From Eutreptiella sp. 'Long Island Sound 2002' (lineage: Eukaryota; Euglenozoa; Euglenophyceae; Eutreptiales; Eutreptiaceae): a stretch of DNA of 64,000 nt. Location: positions 43,540,090-43,604,089 of the forward strand of contig OZ038382.1 in the NCBI GenBank assembly GCA_964036045.1, given 5' to 3'. Made by a program: the position numbers and the translations under genes. Shown here one piece after another: positions 45,701 through 58,219 of the stretch. Position 1 is the first letter of the stretch; the number at the start of each line of letters is the position of its first letter. The notes beneath the pieces were generated by a model. It did no database searches. It was not told the DNA's origin and saw nothing but the letters and a program-made list of their open reading frames with translations.

Positions 45701-47770
45701 GCCGACACAATATCTAAAAATTGAATTCGGGACTTTCTGTCAAGTTATTGCAGCTCCCCCTTCAGCGTTCCGGGAAGGCATTAGAAGAAAATTTAGAAGG
45801 GGCATGTTCCATATTTTTGCAAAAAAGTTTCATTTTGGTACGCCACATTTATTGGATTTTCAGGTTGCTGCGTGGTGGTTGGCTAGGCTGTACGCGTGCT
45901 TTCGTAAAGTGGCACCTTTGGCCCAACCCGTTGAAGTTTTCGCTCTGGTCCACTGCCACCACACATCCACACTGCCATTGCACCCCCCGCCACCCCCGCG
46001 CGCGCGCGCTCGCTCGCCTCGTCTCGTCAAGCCAAGGCATGGCTGGCTTGGCTTGGCATGGTATGGTATGGCTTGGTGTGAGAGCCAGGTGCTTTCATAA
46101 TGAAGTGTGGTGATACTTGCCGACACAATATCTCAAAATTGAATTCGGGACTTTCTGTCAAGTTATTGCAGCTCCCCCTTCAGCGTTCCGGGAAGGCATT
46201 AGAAGAAAATTTAGAAGGGGCGTGTTCCATATTTTTGCAAAAAAGTTTCATTTTGGTACGCCACATTTATTGGATTTTCAGGTTGCTGCGTGGTGGTTGG
46301 CTAGGCTGTACGCGTGCTTTCGTAAAGTGGCACCTTTGGCCCTACCCGTTGAAGTTTTCGCTCTGGTCCACTGCCACCACACACCCACACTGCCATTGCA
46401 CCCCCCGCCACCCCCGCGCGCGCGCGCTCGCTCGCCTCGTCTCGTCAAGCCAAGGCATGGCTGGCTTGGCTTGGCATGGTATGGTATGGCTTGGTGTGAG
46501 AGCCAGGTGCTTTCATAATGAAGTGTGGTGATACTTGCCGACACAATATCTCAAAATTGAATTCGGGACTTTCTGTCAAGTTATTGCAGCTCCCCCTTCA
46601 GCGTTCCGGGAAGGCATTAGAAGAAAATTTAGAAGGGGCATGTTCCATATTTTTGCAAAAAAGTTTCATTTTGGTACGCCACATTTATTGGATTTTCAGG
46701 TTGCTGCGTGGTGGTTGGCTAGGCTGTACGCGTGCTTTCGTAAAGTGGCACCTTTCGCCCTACCCGTTGAAGTTTTCGCTCTGGTCCACTGCCACCACAC
46801 ACCCAGACTGCCATTGCACCTCCCGCCACCCCCGCGCGCGCGCGCTCGCTCGCCTCGTCTCGTCAAACCAAGGCATGGCTGGCTTGGCTTGGCATGGTAT
46901 GGTATGGCGTGGTGTGAGAGCCAGGTGCTTTCATAATGAAGTGTGGTGATACTTGCTGACACAATATCTCAAAATTGAATTCGGCACTTTCTGTCAAGTT
47001 ATTGCAGCTCCCCCTTCAGCGTTCCGGGAAGGCATTAGAAGAAAATTTAGAAGGGGCATGTTCCATATTTTTGCAAAAAAGTTTCATTTTGGTACGCCAC
47101 ATTTATTGGATTTTCAGGTTGCTGCGTGGTGGTTGGCTAGGCTGTACGCGTGCTTTCGTAAAGTGGCACCTTTGGCCCTACCCGTTGAAGTTTCGCTCTG
47201 GTCCACTGCCACCACACACCCACACTGCCATTGCACCCCCCGCCACCCCCGCTCGCGCGCGCTCGCTCGCCTCGTCTCGTCAAGCCAAGGCATGGCTGGC
47301 TTGGCTTGGCATGGTATGGTATGGCTTGGTGTGAGAGCCAGGTGCTTTCATAATGAAGTGTGGTGATACTTGCCGACACAATATCTCAAAATTGAATTCG
47401 GGACTTTCTGTCAAGTTATTGCAGCTCCCCCTTCAGCGTTCCGGGAAGGCATTAGAAGAAAATTTAGAAGGGGCATGTTCCATATTTTTGCAAAAAAGTT
47501 TCATTTTGGTACGCCACATTTATTGGATTTTCAGGTTGCTGCGTGGTGGTTGGCTAGGCTGTACGCGTGCTTTCGTAAAGTGGCACCTTTGGCCCTACCC
47601 GTTGAAGTTTTCGCTCTGGTCCACTGCCACCACACACCCACACTGCCATTGCACCCCCCGCCACCCCCGCGCGCGCGCGCTCGCTCGCCTCGTCTCGTCA
47701 AGCCAAGGCATGGCTGGCTTGGCTTGGCATGGTATGGTATGGCTTGGTGTGAGAGCCAGGTGCTTTCATA
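42757..47770 (+). repeat. 2507-bp tandem duplication of six monomers
   Basis: 42757-45263 is repeated as 45264-47770. Rare variants recur exactly 2507 bp apart: ATCTAAAAATTG with GGCCCAACCC (units 43175 and 45682), GGGGCGTGTTCC (43593 and 46100), CACCCAGACTG with GCACCTCCCG (44011 and 46518), and TTGCTGACAC with TTCGGCAC plus a lost T in GAAGTTTCGC (44429 and 46936). The only difference I noticed is A at 43389 against G at 45896. The period is 6 x 418 minus the shared 1-bp deletion. This is much younger than the other higher-order blocks, or a local assembly duplication. Confidence 0.9.
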
Positions 47771-48188
47771 ATGAAGTGTGGTGATACTTGCCGACACAAT
47801 ATCTCAAAATTGAATTCGGGACTTTCTGTCAAGTTATTGCAGCTCCCCCTTCAGCGTTCCGGGAAGGCATTAGGCGACAATTTAGAAGGGGCATGTTCCA
47901 TATTTTTGCAAAAAAGTTTCATTTTGGTACGCCACATTTATTGGATTTTCAGGTTGCTGCGTGGTGGTTGGCTAGGCTGTACGCGTGCTTTCGTAAAGTG
48001 GCACCTTTCGCGCTACCCGTTGAAGTTTTCGCTCTGGTCCACTGCCACCACACACCCACACTGCCATTGCACCCCCCGCCACCCCCGCGCGCGCGCGCTC
48101 GCTCGCCTCGTCTCGTCAAGCCAAGGCATGGCTGGCTTGGCTTGGCATGGTATGGTATGGCTTGGTGTGAGAGCCAGGTGCTTTCATA

Positions 48189-51100
48189 ATGAAGTGTGGT
48201 GATACTTGCCGACACAATATCTCAAAATTGAATTTGGGACTTTCTGTCAAGTTATTGCAGCTCCCCCTTCAGCGTTCCGGGAAGGCATTAGAAGAAAATT
48301 AAGAAGGGGCATGTTCCATATTTTTGCAAAAAAGTTTCATTTTGGTACGCCACATTTATTGGATTTTCAGGTTGCTGCGTGGTGGTTGGCTAGGCTGTAC
48401 GCGTGCTTTCGTAAAGTGGCACCTTTGGCCCTACCCGTTGAAGTTTTCGCTCTGGTCCACTGCCACCACACACCCACACTGCCATTGCACCCCCCGCCAC
48501 CCCCGCGCGCGCGCGCTCGCTCGTCTCGTCTCGTCAAGCCAAGGCATGGCTGGCTTGGCTTGGCATGGTATGGTATGGCTTGGTGTGAGAGCCAGGTGCT
48601 TTCATAATGAAGTGTGGTGATACTTGCCGACACAATATCTCAAAATTGAATTCGGGACTTTCTGTCAAGTTATTGCAGCTCCCCCTTCAGCGTTCCGGGA
48701 AGGCATTAGAAGAAAATTTAGAAGGGGCATGTTCCATATTTTTGCAAAAAAGTTTCATTTTGGTACGCCACATTTATTGGATTTTCAGGTTGCTGCGTGG
48801 TGCTTGGCTAGGCTGTACGCGTGCTTTCGTAAAGTGGCACCTTTCACCCTACCCGCTGAAGTTTTCGCTCTGGTCCACTGCCACCACACACCCACACTGC
48901 CATTGCACCCCCCGCCACCCCCGCGCGCGCGCGCTCGCTCGCCTCGTCTCGTCAAGCCAAGGCATGGCTGGCTTGGCTTGGCATGGTATGGTATGGCTTG
49001 GTGTGAGAGCCAGGTGCTTTCATAATGAAGTGTGGTGATACTTGCCGACACAATATCTCAAAATTGAATTCGGGACTTTCTGTCAAGTTATTGCAGCTCC
49101 CCCTTCAGCGTTCCGGGAAGGCATGAGAAGAAAATTTAGAAGGGGCATGTTCCATATTTTTGCAAAAAAGTTTCATTTTGGTACGCCGCATTTATTGGAT
49201 TTTCAGGTTGCTGCGTGGTGGTTGGCTAGGCTGTACGCGTGCTTTCGTAAAGTGGCACCTTTCGCCCTACCCGTTGAAGTTTTCGCTCTGGTCCACTGCC
49301 ACCACACACCCACACTGCCATTGCACCCCCCGCCACCCCCGCGCGCGCGCGCTCGCTCGCCTCGTCTCGTCAAGCCAAGGCATGGCTGGCTTGGCTTGGC
49401 ATGGTATGGTATGGCTTGGTGTGAGAGCCAGGTGCTTTCATAATGAAGTGTGGTGATACTTGCCGACACAATATCTCAAAATTGAATTCGGGACTTTCTG
49501 TCAAGTTATTGCAGCTCCCCCTTCAGCGTTCCGGGAAGGCATTAGAAGAAAATTTAGAAGGGGCATGTTCCATATTTTTGCAAAAAAGTTTCATTTTGGT
49601 ACGCCACATTTATTGGATTTTCAGGTTGCTGCGTGGTGGTTGGCTAGGCTGTACGCGTGCTTTCGTAAAGTGGCACCTTTGGCCCTACCCGTTGAAGTTT
49701 TCGCTCTGGTCCACTGCCACCACACACCCACACTGCCATTGCACCCCCCGCCACCCCCGCGCGCGCGCGCTCGCTCGTCTCGTCTCGTCAAGCCAAGGCA
49801 TGGCTGGCTTGGCTTGGCATGGTATGGTATGGCTTGGTGTGAGAGCCAGGTGCTTTCATAATGAAGTGTGGTGATACTTGCCGACACAATATCTCAAAAT
49901 TGAATTCGGAACTTTCTGTCAAGTTATTGCAGCTCCCCCTTCAGCGTTCCGGGAAGGCATTAGAAGAAAATTTAGAAGGGGCATGTTCCATATTTTTGCA
50001 AAAAAGTTTCATTTTGGTACGCCGCATTTATTGGATTTTCAGGTTGCTGCGTGGTGGTTGGCTAGGCTGTACGCGTGCTTTCGTAAAGTGGCACCTTTGG
50101 CCCTGTCCGTTGAAGTTTTCGCTCTGGTCCACTGCCACCACACACCCACACTGCCATTGCACCCCCCGCCACCCCCGCGCGCGCGCGCTCGCTCGCCTCG
50201 TCTCGTCAAGCCAAGGCATGGCTGGCTTGGCTTGGCATGGTATGGTATGGCTTGGTGTGAGAGCCAGGTGCTTTCATAATGAAGTGTGGTGATACTTGCC
50301 GACACAATATCTCAAAATTGAATTCGGGACTTTCTGTCAAGTTATTGCAGCTCCCCCTTCAGCGTTCCGGGAAGGCATTAGAAGAAAATTAAGAAGGGGC
50401 ATGTTCCATATTTTTGCAAAAAAGTTTCATTTTGGTACGCCACATTTATTGGATTTTCAGGTTGCTGCGTGGTGGTTGGCTAGGCTGTACGCGTGCTTTC
50501 GTAAAGTGGCACCTTTGGCAATACCCGTTGAAGTTTTCGCTCTGGTCCACTGCCACCACACACCCACACTGCCATTGCACCCCCCGCCACCCCCGCGCGC
50601 GCGCGCTCGCTCGCCTCGTCTCGTCAAGCCAAGGCATGGCTGGCTTGGCTTGGCATGGTATGGTATGGCTTGGTGTGAGAGCCAGGTGCTTTCATAATGA
50701 AGTGTGGTGATACTTGCCGACACAATATCTCAAAATTGAATTCGGGACCTTCTGTCAAGTTATTGCAGCTCCCCCTTCAGCGTTCCAAGAAGGCATTAGA
50801 AGAAAATTTAGAAGGGGCATGTTCCATATTTTTGCAAAAAAGTTTCATTTTGGTACGCCGCATTTATTGGATTTTCAGGTTGCTGCGTGGTGGTTGGCTA
50901 GGCTGTACGCGTGCTTTCGTAAAGTGGCACCTTTCGCCCTACCCGTTGAAGTTTTCGCTCTGGTCCACTGCCACCACACACCCACACTGCCATTGCACCC
51001 CCCGCCACCCCCGCGCGCGCGCGCTCGCTCGCCTCGTCTCGTCAAGCCAAGGCATGGCTGGCTTGGCTTGGCATGGTATGGTATGGCTTGGTGTGAGAGC

Positions 51101-52786
51101 CAGGTGCTTTCATAATGAAGTGTGGTGATACTTGCCGACACAATATCTCAAAATTGAATTCGGGACTTTCTGTCAAGTTATTGCAGCTCCCCCTTCAGCG
51201 TTCCGGGAAGGCATTAGAAGAAAATTTAGAAGGGGCATGTTCCATATTTTTGCAAAAAAGTTTCATTTTGGTACGCCGCATTTATTGGATTTTCAGGTTG
51301 CTGCGTGGTGGTTGGCTAGGCTGTACGCGTGCTTTCGTAAAGTGGCACCTTTGGCCCTACCCGTTGAAGTTTTCGCTCTGGTCCACTGCCACCACACACC
51401 CACACTGCCATTGCACCCCCCGCCACCCCCGCGCGCGCGCGCTCGCTCGCCTCGTCTCGTCAAGCCAAGGCATGGCTGGCTTGGCTTGGCATGGTATGGT
51501 ATGGCTTGGTGTGAGAGCCAGGTGCTTTCATAATGAAGTGTGGTGATACTTGCCGACACAATATCTCAAAATTGAATTCGGGACTTTCTGTCAAGTTATT
51601 GCAGCTCCCCCTTCAGCGTTCCGGGAAGGCATTAGAAGAAAATTTAGAAGGGGCATGTTCCATATTTTTGCAAAAAAGTTTCATTTTGGTACGCCACATT
51701 TATTGGATTTTCAGGTTGCTGCGTGGTGGTTGGCTAGGCTGTACGCGTGCTTTCGTAAAGTGGCACCTTTGGCCCTACCCGTTGAAGTTTTTGCTCTGGT
51801 CCACTGCCACCACACACCCACACTGCCATTGCACCCCCCGCCACCCCCGCGCGCGCGCGCTCGCTCGTCTCGTCTCGTCAAGCCAAGGTATGGCTGGCTT
51901 GGCTTGGCATGGTATGGTATGGCTTGGTGTGAGAGCCAGGTGCTTTCATAATGAAGTGTGGTGATACTTGCCGACACAATATCTCAAAATTGAATTCGGG
52001 ACTTTCTGTCAAGTTATTGCAGCTCCCCCTTCAGCGTTCCGGGAAGGCATTAGAAGAAAATTTAGAAGGGGCATGTTCCATATTTTTGCAAAAAAGTTTC
52101 ATTTCGGTACGCCGCATTTATTGGATTTTCAGGTTGCTGCGTGGTGGTTGGCTAGGCTGTACGCGTGCTTTCGTAAAGTGGCACCTTTCGCCCTACCCGT
52201 TGAAGTTTTCGCTCTGGTCCACTGCCACCACACACCCACACTGCCATTGCACCCCCCGCCACGCCCGCGCGCGCGCGCTCGCTCGCCTCGTCTCGTCAAG
52301 CCAAGGCATGGCTGGCTTGGCTTGGCATGGTATGGTATGGCTTGGTGTGAGAGCCAGGTGCTTTCATAATGAAGTGTGGTGATACTTGCCGACACAATAT
52401 CTCAAAATTGAATTCGGGACTTTCTGTCAAGTTATTGCAGCTCCCCCTTCAGCGTTCCGGGAAGGCATTAGAAGAAAATTAAGAAGGGGCATGTTCCATA
52501 TTTTTGCAAAAAAGTTTCATTTTGGTACGCCACATTTATTGGATTTTCAGGTTGCTGCGTGGTGGTTGGCTAGGCTGTACGCGTGCTTTCGTAAAGTGGC
52601 ACCTTTGGCCCTACCCGTTGAAGTTTTCGCTCTGGTCCACTGCCACCACACACCCACACTGCCATTGCACCCCCCGCCACCCCCGCGCGCGCGCGCTCGC
52701 TCGCCTCGTCTCGTCAAGCCAAGGCATGGCTGGCTTGGCTTGGCATGGTATGGTATGGCTTGGTGTGAGAGCCAGGTGCTTTCATA
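48189..52786 (+). repeat. Pentameric higher-order repeat in the right array
   Basis: AATTAAGAAG, instead of AATTTAGAAG, occurs with its AAGAAG at 48301, 50391 and 52481, spaced exactly 2090 bp. TCGTCTCGTCTCG, instead of TCGCCTCGTCTCG, occurs at 49775 and 51865 (2090 bp) and also at 48521. GTACGCCGCAT, instead of GTACGCCACAT, occurs in units 49025/51115 and 49861/51951 (2090 bp) and in 50697. Marker order is the same in successive pentamers, with some private changes. A further GTACGCCGCAT unit at 54458 lies outside the block. Confidence 0.8.
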
Positions 52787-54875
52787 ATGAAGTGTGGTGA
52801 TACTTGCCCACACAATATCTCAAAATTGAATTCGGGACTTTCTGTCAAGTTATTGCAGCTCCCCCTTCAGCGTTCCGGGAAGCCATTAGAAGAAAATTTA
52901 GAAGGGGCATGTTCCATATTTTTGCAAAAAAGTTTCATTTTGGTACGCCACATTTATTGGATTTTCAGGTTGCTGCGTGGTGGTTGGCTAGGCTGTACGC
53001 GTGCTTTCGTAAAGTGGCACCTTTCGCCCTACCCGTTGAAGTTTTCGCTCTGGTCCACTGCCACCACACACCCACACTGCCATTGCACCCCCCGCCACCC
53101 CCGCGCGCGCGCGCTCGCTCGCCTCGTCTCGTCAAGCCAAGGCATGGCTGGCTTGGCTTGGCATGGTATGGTATGGCTTGGTGTGAGAGCCAGGTGCTTT
53201 CATAATGAAGTGTGGTGATACTTGCCGACACAATATCTCAAAATTGAATTCGGGACTTTCTGTCAAGTTATTGCAGCTCCCCCTTCAGCGTTCCGGGAAG
53301 GCATTAGAAGAAAATTTAGAAGGGGCATGTTCCATATTTTTGCAAAAAAGTTTCATTTTGGTACGCCACATTTATTGGATTTTCAGTTTGCTGCGTGGTG
53401 GTTGGCTAGGCTGTACGCGTGCTTTCGTAAAGTGGCACCTTTGGCCCTACCCGTTGAAGTTTTCGCTCTGGTCCACTGCCACCACACACCCACACTGCCA
53501 TTGCACCCCCCGCCACCCCCGCGCGCGCGCGCTCGCTCGCCTCGTCTCGTCAAGCCAAGGCATGGCTGGCTTGGCTTGGCATGGTATGGTATGGCTTGGT
53601 GTGAGAGCCAGGTGCTTTCATAATGAAGTGTGGTGATACTTGCCGACACAATATCTCAAAATTGAATTCGGGACTTTCTGTCAAGTTATTGCAGCTCCCC
53701 CTTCAGCGTTCTGGGAAGGCATTAGAAGAAAATTTAGAAGGGGCATGTTCCATATTTTTGCAAAAAAGTTTCATTTTGGTACGCCACATTTATTGGATTT
53801 TCAGGTTGCTGCGTGGTGGTTGGCTAGGCTGTACGCGTGCTTTCGTAAAGTGGCACCTTTGGCCCTACCCGTTGAAGTTTTCGCTCTGGTCCACTGCCAC
53901 CACACACCCACACTGCCATTGCACCCCCCGCCACCCCGCGCGCGCGCGCTCGCTCGCCTCGTCTCGTCAAGCCAAGGCATGGCTGGCTTGGCTTGGCATG
54001 GTATGGTATGGCTTGGTGTGAGAGCCAGGTGCTTTCATAATGAAGTGTGGTGATACTTGCCGACACAATATCTCAAAATTGAATTCGGGACTTTCTGTCA
54101 AGTTATTGCAGCTCCCCCTTCAGCGTTCCGGGAAGGCATTAGAAGAAAATTTAGAAGGGGCATGTTCCATATTTTTGCAAAAAAGTTTCATTTTGGTACG
54201 CCACATTTATTGGATTTTCAGGTTGCTGCGTGGTGGTTGGCTAGGCTGTACGCGTGCTTTCGTAGAGTGGCACCTTTCGCCCTACCCGTTGAAGTTTTCG
54301 CTCTGGTCCACTGCCACCACACACCCACACTGCCATTGCCCCCCCCGCCACCCCCGCGCGCGCGCGCTCGCTCGCCTCGTCTCGTCAAGCCAAGGCATGG
54401 CTGGCTTGGCTTGGCATGGTATGGTATGGCTTGGTGTGAGAGCCAGGTGCTTTCATAATGAAGTGTGGTGATACTTGCCGACACAATATCTCAAAATTGA
54501 ATTCGGGACTTTCTGTCAAGTTATTGCAGCTCCCCCTTCAGCGTTCCGGGAAGGCATTAGAAGAAAATTTAGAAGGGGCATGTTCCATATTTTTGCAAAA
54601 AAGTTTAATTTTGGTACGCCGCATTTATTGGATTTTCAGGTTGCTGCGTGGTGGTTGGCTAGGCTGTACGCGTGCTTTCGTAAAGTTGCACCTTTGGCCC
54701 TACCCGTTGAAGTTTTCGCTCTGGTCCACTGCCACCACACACCCACACTGCCATTGCACCCCCCGCCACCCCGGCGCGCGCGCGCTCGCTCGCCTCGTCT
54801 CGTCAAGCCAAGGCATGGCTGGCTTGGCTTGGCATGGTATGGTATGGCTTGGTGTGAGAGCCAGGTGCTTTCATA

Positions 54876-57800
54876 ATGAAGTGTGGTGATACTTGCCGAC
54901 ACAATATCTCAAAATTGAATTCGGGACTTTCTGTCAAGTTATTGCAGCTCCCCCTTCAGCGTTCCGGGAAGGCATTAGAAGAAAATTTAGAAGGGGCATG
55001 TTCCACATTTTTGCAAAAAAGTTTCATTTTGGTACGCCACATTTATTGGATTTTCAGGTTGCTGCGTGGTGGTTGGCTAGGCTGTACGCGTGCTTTCGTA
55101 AAGTGGCACCTTTGGCCCTACCCGTTGAAGTTTTCGCTCTGGTCCACAGCCACCACACACCCACACTGCCATTGCACCCCCCGCCACCCCCGCGCGCGCG
55201 CGCTCGCTCGCCTCGTCTCGTCAAGCCAAGGCATGGCTGGCTTGGCTTGGCATGGTATGGTATGGCTTGGTGTGAGAGCCAGGTGCTTTCATAATGAAGT
55301 GTGGTGATACTTGCCGACACAATATCTCAAAATTGAATTCGGGACTTTCTGTCAAGTTATTGCAGCTCCCCCTTCAGCGTTCCGGGAAGGCATTAGAAGA
55401 AAATTTAGAAGGGGCATGTTCCATATTTTTGCAAAAAAGTTTCATTTTGGTACGCCACATTTATTGGATTTTCAGGTTGCTGCGTGGTGGTTGGCTAGGC
55501 TGTACGCGTGCTTTCGTAAAGTGGCACCTTTCGCCCTACCCGTTGAAGTTTTCGCTCTGGTCCACTGCCACCACACACCCACACTGCCATTGCACCCCCC
55601 GCCACCCCCGTGCGCGCGCGCTCGCTCGCCTCGTCTCGTCAAGCCAAGGCATGGCTGGCTTGGCTTGGCATGGTATGGTATGGCTTGGTGTGAGAGCCAG
55701 GTGCTTTCATAATGAAGTGTGGTGATACTTGCCGACACAATATCTCAAAATTGAATTCGGGACTTTCTGTCAAGTTATTGCAGCTCCCCCTTCAGCGTTC
55801 CGGGAAGGCATTAGAAGAAAATTTAGAAGGGGCATGTTCCACATTTTTGCAAAAAAGTTTCATTTTGGTACGCCACATTTATTGGATTTTCAGGTTGCTG
55901 CGTGGTGGTTGGCTAGGCTGTACGCGTGCTTTCGTAAAGTGGCACCTTTGGCCCTACCCGTTGAAGTTTTCGCTCTGGTCCACAGCCACCACACACCCAC
56001 ACTGCCATTGCACCCCCCGCCACCCCCGCGCGCGCGCGCTCGCTCGCCTCGTCTCGTCAAGCCAAGGCATGGCTGGCTTGGCTTGGCATGGTATGGTATG
56101 GCTTGGTGTGAGAGCCAGGTGCTTTCATAATGAAGTGTGGTGATACTTGCCGACACAATATCTCAAAATTGAATTCGGGACTTTCTGTCAAGTTATTGCA
56201 GCTCCCCCTTCAGCGTTCCGGGAAGGCATTAGAAGAAAATTTAGAAGGGGCATGTTCCATATTTTTGCAAAAAAGTTTCATTTTGGTACGCCACATTTAT
56301 TGGATTTTCAGGTTGCTGCGTGGTGGTTGGCTAGGCTGTACGCGTGCTTTCGTAAAGTGGCACCTTTCGCCCTACCCGTTGAAGTTTTCGCTCTGGTCCA
56401 CTGCCACCACACACCCACACTGCCATTGCACCCCCCGCCACCCCCGTGCGCGCGCGCTCGCTCGCCTCGTCTCGTCAAGCCAAGGCATGGCTGGCTTGGC
56501 TTGGCATGGTATGGTATGGCTTGGTGTGAGAGCCAGGTGCTTTCATAATGAAGTGTGGTGATACTTGCCGACACAATATCTCAAAATTGAATTCGGGACT
56601 TTCTGTCAAGTTATTGCAGCTCCCCCTTCAGCGTTCCGGGAAGGCATTAGAAGAAAATTTAGAAGGGGCATGTTCCATATTTTTGCAAAAAAGTTTCATT
56701 TTGGTACGCAACATTTATTGGATTTTCAGGTTGCTGCGTGGTGGTTGGCTAGGCTGTACGCGTGCTTTCGTAAAGTGGCACCTTTGGCCCTACCCGTTGA
56801 AGTTTTCGCTCTGGTCCACAGCCACCACACACCCACACTGCCATTGCACCCCCCGCCACCCCCGCGCGCGCGCGCTCGCTCGCCTCGTCTCGTCAAGCCA
56901 AGGCATGGCTGGCTTGGCTTGGCATGGTATGGTATGGCTTGGTGTGAGAGCCAGGTGCTTTCATAATAAAGTGTGGTGATACTTGCCGACACAATATCTC
57001 AAAATTGAATTCGGGACTTTCTGTCAAGTTATTGCAGCTCCCCCTTCAGCGTTCCGGGAAGGCATTAGAAGAAAATTTAGAAGGGGCATGTTCCATATTT
57101 TTGCAAAAAAGTTTCATTTTGGTACGCCACATTTATTGGATTTTCAGGTTGCTGCGTGGTGGTTGGCTAGGCTGTACGCGTGCTTTCGTAAAGTGGCACC
57201 TTTGGCCCTACCCGTTGAAGTTTTCGCTCTGGTCCACTGCCACCACACACCCACACTGCCATTGCACCCCCCGCCACCCCCGCGCGCGCGCGCTCGCTCG
57301 CCTCGTCTCGTCAAGCCAAGGCATGGCTGGCTTGGCTTGGCATGGTATGGTATGGCTTGGTGTGAGAGCCAGGTGCTTTCATAATGAAGTGTGGTGATAC
57401 TTGCCGCCACAATATCTCAAAATTGAATTCGGGACTTTCTGTCAAGTTATTGCAGCTCCCCCTTCAGCGTTCCGGGAAGGCATTAGAAGAAAATTTAGAA
57501 GGGGCATGTTCCATATTTTTGCAAAAAAGTTTCATTTTGGTACGCCACATTTATTGGATTATCAGGTTGCTGCGTGGTGGTTGGCTAGGCTGTACGCGTG
57601 CTTTCGTAAAGTGGCACCTTTGGCCCTACCCGTTGAAGTTTTCGCTCTGGTCCACAGCCACCACACACCCACACTGCCATTGCACCCCCCGCCACCCCCG
57701 CGCGCGCGCGCTCGCTCGCCTCGTCTCGTCAAGCCAAGGCATGGCTGGCTTGGCTTGGCATGGTATGGTATGGCTTGGTGTGAGAGCCAGGTGCTTTCAT

Positions 57801-58219
57801 AATGAAGTGTGGTGATACTTGCCGACACAATATCTCAAAATTGAATTCGGGACTTTCGGTCAAGTTATTGCAGCTCCCCCTTCAGCGTTCCGGGAAGGCA
57901 TTAGAAGAAAATTTAGAAGGGGCATGTTCCATATTTTTGCAAAAAAGTTTCATTTTGGTACGCCACATTTATTGGATTTTCAGGTTGCTGCGTGGTGGTT
58001 GGCTAGGCTGTACGCGTGCTTTCGTAAAGTGGCACCTTTCGCCCTACCCGTTGAAGTTTTCGCTCTGGTCCACTGCCACCACACACCCACACTGCCATTG
58101 CACCCCCCGCCACCCCCGCGCGCGCGCGCTCGCTCGCCTCGTCTCGTCAAGCCAAGGCATGGCTGGCTTGGCTTGGCATGGTATGGTATGGCTTGGTGTG
58201 AGAGCCAGGTGCTTTCATA
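54876..58219 (+). repeat. Dimeric higher-order repeat, four 836-bp copies
   Basis: GGTCCACAGCC, instead of GGTCCACTGCC, starts its CCACAGC at 55144, 55980, 56816 and 57652, spaced exactly 836 bp. In the first two copies it is linked to TTCCACATTTTT, and the partner monomer carries CCCCGTGCGCG (units 55294 and 56130). The last two copies lack both linked variants. The first pair therefore looks like the more recent amplification. Confidence 0.85.
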
